DNA of 54,741 nt from positions 1 to 54,741 of the forward strand of contig DAHUYL010000196.1 of assembly GCA_027315255.1 (NCBI GenBank), given 5' to 3'. Positions within the stretch are counted from its first letter, which is position 1, and each line of letters opens with the position of its first letter. Both the position numbers and the translations under genes were made by a program. This stretch comes from Solirubrobacterales bacterium (lineage in GTDB: Bacteria > Actinomycetota > Thermoleophilia > Solirubrobacterales > Solirubrobacteraceae). Shown one piece after another: positions 41,247 to 50,292 of the stretch. The notes beneath the pieces are model-generated. The model was not told the origin of the DNA. It ran no database searches and saw nothing but the letters and a program-made list of their open reading frames with translations.

Positions 41247-43168
41247 GGTTTGACCTTGACGGTCTGGACGGTGCTGGTGGCGGTCTGCCACAGCGCGGTC
41301 GCGGGGGTGCTGGCGCGTAGGTAGAACGTCTGCCCGGCCGCTTTCGGAGAGGCGCTGAGCAGGTAGCGGTAGCGGCCGTGGCGGTTGGTCTGGACGGTCG
41401 TGAGCGTCTGCCAGCCCGAGGACAGGTGATCGGACATCACGACGATCGGCGCTGGAGCGCCGGCCCGTGCGATCGCGACCCGACCGGTGAACAGCAGCCG
41501 CTCCCGCCCGAGCGCGCGAACGCTCAACGTGACGTTCGGGCGGACCTGCTGGGTGAACGCAACCGAGTGGTCTCCGACCAGCAGCTGCACCCGGCGCGAA
41601 TCACCACGCGGGAGATTGATCTGGAAGTGGCCGGCGGCGTCGGTGCTCGCCGATGCGACAGTCCGGTATCCCGCTCCGGCGAGCGAGCCGACCTGTGCTG
41701 TGACGTGCACGCCGGCGGCTGGGACGGCAGCCTGGGTCAGGACGGTTCCCGACAGCCGAAGCGCGGAGCGCAGATAGCCGCGCTGGATGCTCGCGCCGAT
41801 CAGCTCCGCGGTCGCCGGGTCGAGGCGCAGCGCATACGTCAGCGGGGTCGCCGGACCGGTAGCCGGCGAACCGGAGGCCGGGGCGGGCGGCGCGGGGGCT
41901 GACGGGGAGCCGGTCGTGGTGGTCGTGGTGGTCGTGGTGGTCGTTGTGGTTGGAGTTTGTGTCTCGGTCGTGGTCGATGCGACGCTTACCCGGTTGAGGC
42001 TGGTGAATTGCTGATCGAGCACGGTCGCGAGGTTCCCGTCCGCTGACTCGACCGAAACCTGCACATCGTGGTCGCCATCGGGTAGGGTGCTGGTCTGGAT
42101 CGGGATGTCGAGCTGTACACTTGTCGGGCACGGCTGCTGGTAGTCGAAGATCATCCCGCCGCTGCTCGGATCGGCGCCGACCGGGACGCACTCACCTCCG
42201 TTCGCGTTCGGTGTCGCTGAGTAGACAGTGTTACCGTCGACCTTCACCGTGACGACGTACACGCCTGGTCCTGCCAGGTCGCTGGCGGTGAGTGTCAGCG
42301 TTGCGGTTCCGTGCACGGTTCCGGGTGCGAGCAGCGAGCCGCCGAACCCGGAGCCGGTTGGCTGGTTGTTGTCGCTCAGCACGATCTCGGCCCAGCTGAA
42401 CCCCGCCTCCATCGTCATGTAGTAGCCCGACTGCGGGTTGTACGAGCAGGGATCGGTGTTCGCGGTCGAGCACGCAGCGGTGAGGAACAGCTGCGTCCCG
42501 CCCGGATGAGCGATCGTCGCGACCAGCGGTGGTGGAGGCGGGCCGCCAAGGCTCGCGATCGCCAGCGACGATGAAGCGAACAGCGACCTGGGCGTGGGAG
42601 CTGTGTTCGCGTACGGGTCGATGTCGCACGCCGCGCCGCCGCTCTGAAACCCGGCGGGCGCCGTCGAGCAATCCGCAATCAGATCGGCCGTGTCCGCCTG
42701 GTCGCCCGGCGAGGAGATCCACGCGTCAAAATCCGACATCGACGCGCCGTAGGTCCACTGCTCGGCGGCAACCCCTGTCACGCTTCCCCCAACGATCGTC
42801 GAACCGGTCGGCGCCGTGTACGTCCACGTCCCGACCGTCGGTACCGAGGAGTCCTCCACGATCCGCGCCCACACGCCGCCGACGCCAGGCACGCCACTCT
42901 CGAACGCCGGAACCGTCCCGTTCAGCCCCCCAGGGCAACTCGTGCCGCCCTGCGCGCCGACGTTCACGCCCGCGTTCTGCGCGCTGAACACCAGCCCATC
43001 GACCGGCGCCGGCGACAGATCCGGGTTCTGGCACAGCGGGCGGACCCAGGTGCCCGCGACCGCAACCGTCGCGCCGAACGCAACGACTGCCAGCCCGACG
43101 GACAGCAGCAGCACAGCCGCGCGCAGCAGCGACCGCGACGCGCCTTGGAATCTCACGCCGGTCGTCAT
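41243..43168 (-). CDS. secreted beta-rich protein with poly-Thr linker and carboxypeptidase-like repeats
   Basis: A protein of 641 residues from MTTGVRFQGASRSLLRAAVL; the signal segment is AVLLLSVGLAVVAFGATVAV. Residues about 40-390 are beta-rich, with W and Cys patterns similar to the 38170 protein (WTYTAPTGSTIVGGSVTGVA, SYNPQSGYYMTMEAGFSWAE). A Thr tract lies at about 405-425. The C-terminal 190 residues contain CnaB/carboxypeptidase-regulatory-like units (VLTQAAVPAAGVHVTAQVGS, ASTDAAGHFQINLPRGDSRR, VQTNRHGRYRYLLSASPKAA). It overlaps both neighbours by four bases. Probably a surface adhesin or scaffold. Confidence 0.75.
   Translation of the reverse strand: MTTGVRFQGASRSLLRAAVLLLSVGLAVVAFGATVAVAGTWVRPLCQNPDLSPAPVDGLVFSAQNAGVNVGAQGGTSCPGGLNGTVPAFESGVPGVGGVWARIVEDSSVPTVGTWTYTAPTGSTIVGGSVTGVAAEQWTYGASMSDFDAWISSPGDQADTADLIADCSTAPAGFQSGGAACDIDPYANTAPTPRSLFASSSLAIASLGGPPPPPLVATIAHPGGTQLFLTAACSTANTDPCSYNPQSGYYMTMEAGFSWAEIVLSDNNQPTGSGFGGSLLAPGTVHGTATLTLTASDLAGPGVYVVTVKVDGNTVYSATPNANGGECVPVGADPSSGGMIFDYQQPCPTSVQLDIPIQTSTLPDGDHDVQVSVESADGNLATVLDQQFTSLNRVSVASTTTETQTPTTTTTTTTTTTTTGSPSAPAPPAPASGSPATGPATPLTYALRLDPATAELIGASIQRGYLRSALRLSGTVLTQAAVPAAGVHVTAQVGSLAGAGYRTVASASTDAAGHFQINLPRGDSRRVQLLVGDHSVAFTQQVRPNVTLSVRALGRERLLFTGRVAIARAGAPAPIVVMSDHLSSGWQTLTTVQTNRHGRYRYLLSASPKAAGQTFYLRASTPATALWQTATSTVQTVKVKP
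41912..41951. repeat. 9-bp tandem repeats encoding poly-Thr
   Basis: Four copies of GGTCGTGGT or near variants encode the Thr linker of the secreted protein. Unit length keeps the frame. Confidence 0.75.
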
Positions 43169-44214
43169 GGTGGCGTTGACCTCCCGGCCTGACAACCGAG
43201 CTCGTTCAGTCCGATGCACTGCGACCGGTTCGAGTTCTGCGTCGAAGGCGTGCTCGTCGCGTGAGACCCGCTCGACCTCGCGGCGGTCGTGTTCGTGCTC
43301 GTTGGCGTGGTCGTCGGCGCCAACGACTTCGGCGGCGTGCTGTTGTGCGTGCTCGTGCCCGTCGTCGTTGACGGCCGGTTCGCCGTCGAGCTCGACGCGG
43401 CGGTCGTCGTGGTTGAACGCGTGTGCGAGCCCGCGGTCGAGTCGGGTGTCGCGGTCCGGGTGTAGGACGGCGTTGAGGTGGGGGTGTAGGACGGCGCTAC
43501 GGACCCGGCGACCTGGCCTGAGCTCGACCCGGACCCGCCGACCTGGCCTGAGCTCGACCCGGACGCCGCCGAGGTCTCCGGCGCCTGTACCGGCGCGGCC
43601 GAACTTGGCTTGCCATGCGGCCCCTTTCTGGGCCGGGGTGCGTGCCGATGATGATGCGATCGCTGCCGGTGACGCGCGCGGTGCTTCGCTGAGGGCGCCG
43701 AGCGGTGCGTCGAGGCGCGAGCCGGGCTGCGGTCAAACGCGCTCGCGTGCAGCCGGTCCAGGGCGATCAACGCCGCCGCCGGCAGGCTGCCCAGGCCGGT
43801 TCTCGCGGCGCGCGTGGAACGCTTGCCCGGCAGCTGGCGAGCGCCGAGCAGCGATCCCACCACCGCCACGCCGACCACCACGCCCACAATCACGCTCGCG
43901 AGCAGCACGACACGCGCCCGAGAAGGTCTTGCGCGCCGCCGCTCGCCACGGACGACGGGTTCCCGGGTGGCGTCGTCCAGCAGCAGGCTGCTGCGAGCGG
44001 AGTAGACGGGGTCGCGCAGGTCCGCGAGCGTCACGATCTGAGCCGGCTCAAGCTCAGGCTCCTTTTCGGTCGGCGTCAGCGGCGCGATCTCCTCGTCGCG
44101 GTACATCGACAGGATGACGCCGCTACCGTCGTCCGAAGGCCCGTCACTCGACCCCGTGCGCCTACTCACCACGCTCTCGCTTGTGCGTTCTCCCGAGGAC
44201 TTTGTATCATACAT
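43165..44214 (-). CDS. membrane-anchored Ser/Thr-rich protein
   Basis: A protein of 349 residues. The cytoplasmic N-terminal 100 residues are charged. One membrane span follows (RARVVLLASVIVGVVVGVAV, about 98-120). About 225 residues outside start basic (His/Arg-rich) and become Ser/Thr/Pro-rich, mucin-like. The end is CIGLNELGCQAG, with two Cys residues. It contains the repeat GSGSSSGQV. It is the first gene of the operon; its ATG lies 47 bases from a divergent HTH gene. Likely an anchor or sensor across the membrane. No family is recognised. Confidence 0.65.
   Translation of the reverse strand: MYDTKSSGERTSESVVSRRTGSSDGPSDDGSGVILSMYRDEEIAPLTPTEKEPELEPAQIVTLADLRDPVYSARSSLLLDDATREPVVRGERRRARPSRARVVLLASVIVGVVVGVAVVGSLLGARQLPGKRSTRAARTGLGSLPAAALIALDRLHASAFDRSPARASTHRSAPSAKHRARHRQRSHHHRHAPRPRKGPHGKPSSAAPVQAPETSAASGSSSGQVGGSGSSSGQVAGSVAPSYTPTSTPSYTRTATPDSTAGSHTRSTTTTAASSSTANRPSTTTGTSTHNSTPPKSLAPTTTPTSTNTTAARSSGSHATSTPSTQNSNRSQCIGLNELGCQAGRSTPP
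43510..43569. repeat. 30-bp tandem repeat in the Ser/Thr-rich protein gene
   Basis: Two adjacent 30-base units begin GACCTGGCCTGAGCTCGACC. They encode a duplicated GSSSGQV segment. Confidence 0.8.
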
Positions 44215-44261
44215 TGCATGAGCTACGATGCTTATGACCGCTATGTGGAATCGAGCGGGCG

Positions 44262-44522
44262 GTGGGTGTAGGACGCCAAGGCGCGTCGGACTTCCTCAGC
44301 ATCGAGGAGGTCGCGACCCGTCTGAACGTCTCCGGGGAGACGATCCGCCGCTGGGTACGCGAAGGGCGGTTGCAAGGCACCCGCGTCGGGCGCCAATGGC
44401 GGATCTACCCGCACGACCTCGAACGGTTCCTCACCCGCGCCGGCCGCCCCGACGCCAGCAACGCCAGCATCTGGGAGCCCAACAACCGCTCGCTCGTCAG
44501 CGACGATCAACAACAGTCCTGA
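44262..44522 (+). CDS. second excisionase-like HTH protein, divergent from the operon
   Basis: A protein of 86 residues. DFLSIEEVATRLNVSGETIR followed by RWVREGRLQGTRVGRQWRIY is again a HTH_17/excisionase-type fold, related to but distinct from the protein at 37877. The C-terminal end is polar. The 47-base gap to the divergent operon start suggests shared regulation. It is cotranscribed with the next gene (one base between stop and ATG). Confidence 0.78.
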   Translation: MGVGRQGASDFLSIEEVATRLNVSGETIRRWVREGRLQGTRVGRQWRIYPHDLERFLTRAGRPDASNASIWEPNNRSLVSDDQQQS

Positions 44523-44523
44523 G

Positions 44524-44988
44524 ATGCCCGACAAGATCGACCTAGCGGCCGCCAAGGCCAGGACCATCTCCGCGTTCACCTCAGCCGACGCGATCTGGGG
44601 ACAAGCGATGCGCGCCCACCAACTCGCCCCACCCGACCTCGGCTTCGCCGACCGACTCCGCCTCCTCGCCGACGCCGCCGCCCGCAAAGCCCACGCCGCC
44701 CGGATCGGCAACCTCGCCGGCCTCAAATGGGTACCCGTCCCCGGCGCGCTCGACGCCCAAGTCCCCTACGAACTCCGCCCCGGCACCGGCCGCCGCGGAC
44801 CCCGCGAACTCTGGCAACACTTCGACAGCGCCGTCACCGCCTACAACGCCGCCAACGCCGACACCGACCTCGCCCGCCTCGCCGACGCCGCCGACGAACT
44901 CAGCGAAGCCGCCTCAGCCCTCGCCACCGCCGTCGAACAACAAGACCGCGAAGCGATCACCGCGCTCGCCCGAACCGGCGCCCGCTAA
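44524..44988 (+). CDS. small helical hypothetical protein
   Basis: A protein of 154 residues, mostly helical and Ala-rich: AAKARTISAFTSADAIWGQA, RLRLLADAAARKAHAARIGN, DSAVTAYNAANADTDLARLA. A short loop with WVPVPGALDAQVPYELRPG lies in the middle. There is no signal peptide. Codons are markedly C-ending with CAA/GAA. It is coupled to the HTH gene. Function unknown. Confidence 0.6.
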   Translation: MPDKIDLAAAKARTISAFTSADAIWGQAMRAHQLAPPDLGFADRLRLLADAAARKAHAARIGNLAGLKWVPVPGALDAQVPYELRPGTGRRGPRELWQHFDSAVTAYNAANADTDLARLADAADELSEAASALATAVEQQDREAITALARTGAR

Positions 44989-45992
44989 CCAGCTCCCAAC
45001 ACGCAACCGCCCGTACGCGTGCGCTACCGAAGTACTGCTCCTCGGTGCCGACGCGTCGCTCGCCGATCAGCAGCTCGCCTCACCGCGAGCCTCCCAGATG
45101 CGCAGGCGATCCCCGGAACGGCGCGTCGGCCACGACGGCCAAAGGGGATCCTATGCCCGAACCACCGACGCACTCACCCGCCCTGAACGCCCACTTGCAC
45201 GCAGCTTCGCGGTGCTGATCTCCACACATTGCGATGGCGCGCATTACGGAAGCGCGGGCCGTGGGATTCACGGAGATAGCGCGGCTGCCGGCCGGCGGTC
45301 CGCGCCATCGAGACTCGCCATTGCGAAGGCGCAGTTCTCGTTGGTGCCCCGGGCAAGTACGACGGTGCGCAGGGGCCGTCGGCCGGCCGCGCTTCTCGCC
45401 GGAGCCAGGGCGGGCGTCGTCGACGTCGCTGCCTACGCAAAATCCCAGATCTGCACGCTGTGTTGGACCACTCCAACGTCGCCGAAGCGCCGGTTCGTCG
45501 CCCGTCCGCATGGGGACGAAGGCGCTGGTTCGCGGATACCCGTTCCGAACCGGCTCCTCGTCGCCAATCCGCATGCCCGCTGACGTGAACCCGAAGGACA
45601 AAAGCGCGAGTGCCGGCTGCCGCGGCGACGGTGCAGCCGAACGTACTGCGGGTCCCCCGTGGAGCCGATGCCGCCATCCCGCTCGGCGGCACGATTGCTC
45701 TCAGGGAATGGAATCGTCTCGGTCAGATCATCGGCGTCGCTGCTCGCGTGGCCAAGAGATGACGCCGGATTTTGCCCCGGCGCGACCGCATTCGTTTGAC
45801 CGGATCGCCGCCGCAGACGCATTCGGCGGTCGCGGTCGAGTGCGCTGTGGGTGCCATCCTAACGACACCGGGGCGAGTTCCGGTCCTGGCGAGCCGTGCA
45901 CGTGTGATGGCGACGGTCGCCAGGGAACGGGGGCGGCCCACGATGCGGGCCGCGTGTTGAGGAATGGTTGCGGGTTGGGGTCGGGGTGGCGC
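44989..45992. other. gene-poor stretch with one arm of an inverted repeat
   Basis: About 1 kb with long overlapping open frames but no convincing gene. The left arm of an 85-bp inverted repeat (45680-45764) lies in it. Confidence 0.5.
45680..45764 (+). repeat. 85-bp inverted repeat, left arm
   Basis: The reverse complement matches 52173-52257 at about 79 of 85 positions by eye, without gaps. The two arms enclose the efflux operon, the secreted CMRSHGVP protein and the two-component genes. Confidence 0.85.
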
Positions 45993-47231
45993 TCAGGTGG
46001 TTCGGAGTGCTTCGCTGGGTGAGAGGCGGGCGGCGCGGATTGCGGGGAGTAGGCCGGCGATCGCGCCGATCGCGATCGCGGCGGCGGTGCCGCCCGTCCA
46101 GGCGAGGGTGGGGATTACGGTGTCCCAATGCTTGGCGTGGGCGTAGATCGTGGTCGCGAGCGCGCCGGTGGCAATTCCGGTGGCGCCGCCGAGGAGTGCG
46201 AGCAGGATCGCTTCGGTGAGGAATTGGGTGCGGATCTGGCCTCTGGTAGCGCCGAGCGCGCGCCGCAGCCCGATTTCGGCGCGGCGTTCGAGCACTGAGA
46301 TGATCATGATGTTGGCGACGCCGATCGCGCCGACTAGCAGCGCGATCGCGCCGAGGCCGAGGAACAGGCCGTTGAACGCGGCTTTGGCATCGGCTTCGGC
46401 GACCAGCGCATCGGATGGTTGGCTGACGGTGACCGCGCTGGGGTTCTCGGGGTTGGCCGTTGGTGCGAGCAGTTTGTCGACGGTGCTGACCTGGTTGGTG
46501 TGGGCGCGGAGGTAGATCTCGGTCGCGTTACCGACGGCCGTGTGGTTATGACTGACGCTGCTGTAGTTGAGGTAGGTATGCGCGGCGGGGAAGCCGATCA
46601 GGATGGAGCCGTCGATCTCGGGGGCGAGCACGGCCGGGTTGAGGATGCCGACGAGGTAGAACCAGGTGCCGCCAACCCAGATCCGCTCGCCTGGGAAGAT
46701 GCGGTCGATCCCGAGTCGTTGCGCGGCGGCGGCGCCGAGCACGCAAACGGGTTGGGTCGCGGTCGCGGGGTTGAGATAGCGGCCGTGCGCGATGGTGGTT
46801 CCGATCGCGCCGGGCAGGTTGAGGCTTGTGGCTTGGATGCTGAGTGCGTTGGTGTTGATCGGCGGGATGAGGGGGCTGCGGTAGACATTGAGGTTGGAGA
46901 GCGTTGCGGTGTAGGCGACGTCGTAGACGTCGCTGATCCGGGCGATCATCCCGGGCGCGGTGAGCGGGAGCGGTACGGGCTGGTTGCTGAGGTTCTGGCC
47001 GGTCGTGACGGTGAGGAGGTTGGTACCGAGCTGGTTGATCTCAGTGAGCAGTCCGGCTTGGGATGACGCGGAGAGGCCGAGCACGGCGACGATCGCGGCG
47101 ACCCCGATCGCGATCCCGAGTGCCGAGAGCGCGGCGCGCAGTCGGCGGGTGCGTATCCCGATGCTTGCCAGCCGCGCCAAATCCACGGGCCGCAAGGGCG
47201 CCGGCGTGAGGGTCATAGGGGCGGTGCTCAT
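45993..47231 (-). CDS. MacB-type ABC transporter permease
   Basis: A protein of 412 residues. It has one N-terminal span (ALSALGIAIGVAAIVAVLGL, about 35-55), a periplasmic MacB_PCD-like domain (about 60-285) and three C-terminal spans with the FtsX motif (LGLGAIALLVGAIGVANIMI then SVLERRAEIGLRRALGATRG). The end AIRAARLSPSEALR is the usual MacB C-terminus. It acts with the ATPase encoded upstream, 113 bases away. MacB-type pumps work as mechanotransmitters and export peptides, lipids or antibiotics. Confidence 0.9.
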   Translation of the reverse strand: MSTAPMTLTPAPLRPVDLARLASIGIRTRRLRAALSALGIAIGVAAIVAVLGLSASSQAGLLTEINQLGTNLLTVTTGQNLSNQPVPLPLTAPGMIARISDVYDVAYTATLSNLNVYRSPLIPPINTNALSIQATSLNLPGAIGTTIAHGRYLNPATATQPVCVLGAAAAQRLGIDRIFPGERIWVGGTWFYLVGILNPAVLAPEIDGSILIGFPAAHTYLNYSSVSHNHTAVGNATEIYLRAHTNQVSTVDKLLAPTANPENPSAVTVSQPSDALVAEADAKAAFNGLFLGLGAIALLVGAIGVANIMIISVLERRAEIGLRRALGATRGQIRTQFLTEAILLALLGGATGIATGALATTIYAHAKHWDTVIPTLAWTGGTAAAIAIGAIAGLLPAIRAARLSPSEALRTT

Positions 47232-47344
47232 CTATCTCTGGGGGACTGTGGCTGCGCGTCGGTGTGCTGACTGCCGCCCCGCCAGAACGCTGTTCGCTGC
47301 AGTGGGCGTGCACGGCACGGTGATCGTTGGCGGTCGCCTGCGGA

Positions 47345-48166
47345 TCATGCTGGCTCCGTGACCACTGCGCCGAGCTCCCCGGTCGGAAGGTTGTTGGACC
47401 GATCGCCGATGGTTGTCGCGGTCGTGTCGGCAACGATCTGCCCGTCCAGCATCTCGATCTGGCGCGGGAGGCGGGCGGCGAGCTGGTGGTCGTGGGTGAT
47501 GACCACGATCGTCGCGCCAGCGGCATGCAACTCGCTCAGCAGCGCAAAGATCGCTACACCGTTGGCTGAGTCCAGGTTGCCGGTCGGCTCGTCGGCGAGC
47601 ACGATCGCGGGCTCTCCAACCAGCGCTCGTGCGATCGCCACGCGCTGGCGCTCACCGCCCGAGAGCTTCGTTGGATGGAAGCTGCGGCGGTGCGCGAGCC
47701 CCACGCGCTCGAGCGCATCCGCCGCGAGCGCGCGCCGCTGGCGGGCTGGCACACCGGCGTAGAGGACGCCGTCCGCGACGTTGTCAAGGACGGTCTGATG
47801 CTCGGCCAAGAAGAACTGCTGAAAGACGAATCCGATCCGCTGCGCGCGCAGCACCGAGAGCTGGCGGTCATCCAGCCCTGCGAGGTCCCGGCCGGTGATC
47901 CGAACCGCGCCGGAGGTTGGTTGCTCGAGCGTGCCGATGACGTGCAACAGCGTCGACTTGCCCGACCCCGACGGACCGACGATCGCGACCAGCTCACCCC
48001 GTTGCACACGGAAGCTGACCGAATGCAGCGCGGTCACGGGCGGCGCCGCTGGATATGTCTTGGTGACTTGTTCGAGTTCGAGCACGGTCTCGGTGCTGTT
48101 CTCGGACGCGCTTGGCAGGTCGGGACGTGGTCCCTCTGCCGCTGACTTGCTCGCCCGGGGATTCAT
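47345..48166 (-). CDS. MacB/LolD-type ABC transporter ATPase
   Basis: A protein of 273 residues. Walker A GPSGSGKS (about 64-71), Q-loop VFQQF, signature [15 protein letters not shown], Walker [15 protein letters not shown] and the switch His in VITHDHQ are all present. The 25-residue N-terminal extension is polar. The ATG overlaps the stop of the membrane-fusion gene by four bases. All residues for ATP hydrolysis are intact. Confidence 0.93.
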   Translation of the reverse strand: MNPRASKSAAEGPRPDLPSASENSTETVLELEQVTKTYPAAPPVTALHSVSFRVQRGELVAIVGPSGSGKSTLLHVIGTLEQPTSGAVRITGRDLAGLDDRQLSVLRAQRIGFVFQQFFLAEHQTVLDNVADGVLYAGVPARQRRALAADALERVGLAHRRSFHPTKLSGGERQRVAIARALVGEPAIVLADEPTGNLDSANGVAIFALLSELHAAGATIVVITHDHQLAARLPRQIEMLDGQIVADTTATTIGDRSNNLPTGELGAVVTEPA

Positions 48167-49392
48167 GTGCCTGGGACCACCACGCGCTGGCCGGCCGCGA
48201 GTCCTTGGCCGCTGACTTGTACGAGCCCGTCGGCGTCGTCGAACAGGCCTGTTGTGCCCGCTACGAGATGATGGTGGCGACCGGCGCTGATCTCCTCTAC
48301 CGCGTAGCCGCCGCCCGGTCGCGCGAGCAGCGCATTCACCGGTACCACCAGCACGTTGCTGGCCGTCGCGGTCGTGATCGCGACGCTCACCGGCGCCTGA
48401 TCAAGGCCGTGCGTTGCCCAGGGATTCGTTGGGACGGCGTCAACTTCGATCGCCGCGCCGCTCTGGCCCGGCGAGGCGACCGGGCTCACATAGGTGATCC
48501 GTCCCGGGGTCGTCCGGTTATCGGGCAGCGTGATCGTGACCGGGTCACCGACTTTGACCTGCCCCTCGAGCGCCGGATCGAGCCGCATGGATACCTGCGG
48601 TGAGGTCGACGACACGGCCAGCACCCGGCCCGCGGTGGCATGCGAGCCGACCGCAACCGGCGGCAACACTGCCAGCACGCGCAACGCGCCGCGCTCGAAC
48701 ACGACCGCGCCGAGCAGCAGCTGTCCTGTCGCCGGCTCGTGATGCTCTATCTGTAGCCGGCGGATCCCCGCCGCGGTTGCCGAGGTGAACGCGTCCGCGG
48801 CCAGTCCGTGCGCGTAGCCGAGCGCATCGAGGTTCGCGTTCAGCTCAGCAACGTCCACGCCGGGCGACATCCCCGCCACAAAGGCGCGCATCGCGACCGA
48901 TCGCCCGTACATCAGCAGCACCGGCGAGCCATCGATCGAGAACAGCTCCTGGCCGCGACGCACGATCGTGCCTGGCGATGGCAGCGTCGTGAACATCGAG
49001 TACGGCCCGTAGAATGTCGCGTGCGCGAGCTGGCTCGCAAGCATGCTCTGGGACCTGCTCGTCTGCGGCGTGTCGATTGCCATCGCCCGTGTGTTCCCGA
49101 ACGGCAGCTGGATCGTCATCGCACTGGCGTATCCCACCGTCGCGCTCACCTGCGTCTGCTGTGAGATCGACTCGCGCCGGATGGTCTGCGTCGCGATCGG
49201 ATAGGCGGTGTCGCTGGAACCGCCCGCGGGGCCGCTACCGCCGGAGAATGGGTCTGTTGCGGCTAGCAACACGACCGCTGCCACGATCACGATCACCACG
49301 GCCGCGAGCCGATGCTGACGGCTACGCGACGGCCGCGCCGCCTTGCCGTCAATCTCGGTGCCAGCGGTCCCGCCGACCGCGCCGTCCGCCAT
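48163..49392 (-). CDS. membrane-fusion-like protein with peptidoglycan-binding domain
   Basis: A protein of 409 residues from ATG 49392. An upstream TTG at 49443 is a weaker option that would overlap the gene before. It has one N-terminal span ([20 protein letters not shown]). There is a PG_binding_1-like motif ([20 protein letters not shown] then [15 protein letters not shown]) and a HlyD-like beta-barrel part ([40 protein letters not shown]). This is the standard accessory protein of gram-positive MacAB-like exporters. It links the permease to the cell wall. Confidence 0.85.
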   Translation of the reverse strand: MADGAVGGTAGTEIDGKAARPSRSRQHRLAAVVIVIVAAVVLLAATDPFSGGSGPAGGSSDTAYPIATQTIRRESISQQTQVSATVGYASAMTIQLPFGNTRAMAIDTPQTSRSQSMLASQLAHATFYGPYSMFTTLPSPGTIVRRGQELFSIDGSPVLLMYGRSVAMRAFVAGMSPGVDVAELNANLDALGYAHGLAADAFTSATAAGIRRLQIEHHEPATGQLLLGAVVFERGALRVLAVLPPVAVGSHATAGRVLAVSSTSPQVSMRLDPALEGQVKVGDPVTITLPDNRTTPGRITYVSPVASPGQSGAAIEVDAVPTNPWATHGLDQAPVSVAITTATASNVLVVPVNALLARPGGGYAVEEISAGRHHHLVAGTTGLFDDADGLVQVSGQGLAAGQRVVVPGT

Positions 49393-49435
49393 GACGCCTA
49401 CCGCAGGTCGAGAATCGCGTTGGGTCGCCCGGTCG

Positions 49436-50038
49436 TTAGCCAACGGGAGTGCCTCCGAGCGCGCGGGGCAGCAGGTACTGGCATTGGTTCATCGTGTGCG
49501 TGATCCGCGACAGATGCCAGTAGCTCCGGCTCGTGCCAGGTACATGCGATAGCGGGAACATCGGCCGCCCTTCGGCATCGGTGGTCGGGTCGGGCCAATT
49601 CGGTACTCCGTGGGAGCGCATGCACTGGCTGAACCTGAGCATTCCGATCAGAAGCTGCTGGACCTCCCCCGGCGGGAACATGTCGTTGCTGCCGGGCGGC
49701 AGCAGGTTCTGGCAGTCCTTCTCGGCCCGCTGGAACTGGGGGCGACGAAGTTGTTGCGGGCTGATCTTCGGGATCTCGCCGCTGCTGTTGGGGTCAGGGA
49801 AGGTCGGCACGCCGTGCGAGCGCATACAGCGCGAGTAGGCAAGCGCCTGCTGCACGTTCGTTGACCCGGAGTGCGCTGACTCCCGCGCGTTCAACCCGAC
49901 GCCCGCAATGGCGGATGCCGCGCTGCCACACGCCAACGCCACCGCCGCTAACGCGGCGGTGGCGGTGATCGCAGCGGTCGTTCGAGCCGACGGCCAGCTG
50001 CACCGGGAACGGCGGCTGGCGCCGATATCGAGTTTCAT
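49436..50038 (-). CDS. secreted protein with duplicated CMRSHGVP motif
   Basis: A protein of 200 residues with a signal segment (AITATAALAAVALACGSAAS) that may be a lipoprotein site at Cys37. Two repeats follow: YSRCMRSHGVPTFPDPNSSG and FSQCMRSHGVPNWPDPTTDA, each with one Cys, a His and FPDP/WPDP. This family is commonly encoded beside MacAB-like exporters of actinobacteria. The duplicated Cys/His motif could bind a metal or heme-like ligand. It is the first gene of the efflux operon. Confidence 0.75.
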   Translation of the reverse strand: MKLDIGASRRSRCSWPSARTTAAITATAALAAVALACGSAASAIAGVGLNARESAHSGSTNVQQALAYSRCMRSHGVPTFPDPNSSGEIPKISPQQLRRPQFQRAEKDCQNLLPPGSNDMFPPGEVQQLLIGMLRFSQCMRSHGVPNWPDPTTDAEGRPMFPLSHVPGTSRSYWHLSRITHTMNQCQYLLPRALGGTPVG

Positions 50039-50229
50039 GATGCCCTCCTGCTCTGGTGGGTTCTACGATCCTGCTGGTCGCCCCGGTCAGCCCCATCGGC
50101 CTTCACTTCGCAGGGCAACAGCCTTGAGCCGCTCACCGCGAGAGCCGCTAATCACCCCGGGCCGTCGACCCAACCGCGACCGCGTACGACGTGCGGACTG
50201 CTGTGTAGCCCGAGTTCTACGCCCACAGC

Positions 50230-50270
50230 GATGACATCACCGCAACACGAGATGTAGGACGGATGTCATC
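50230..50270. promoter_or_regulatory. inverted repeat upstream of the response regulator
   Basis: GATGACATC (50230-50238) and its reverse complement GATGTCATC (50262-50270) are separated by 23 bases, between the divergent efflux and two-component operons. A binding site for the OmpR-type regulator encoded next is likely. Confidence 0.5.
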
Positions 50271-50292
50271 TCGCCCAACGCATACTGTTCGG

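Noticed and set aside
38521-41951. Tandem short repeats considered as CRISPR
   Set aside because: The units are 3-9 bases, in frame within genes, with no spacers and no cas genes.
45098-46022. Overlapping open frames on both strands
   Set aside because: No ribosome-binding site, uneven codon bias and no motifs; part of the region is the repeat arm.
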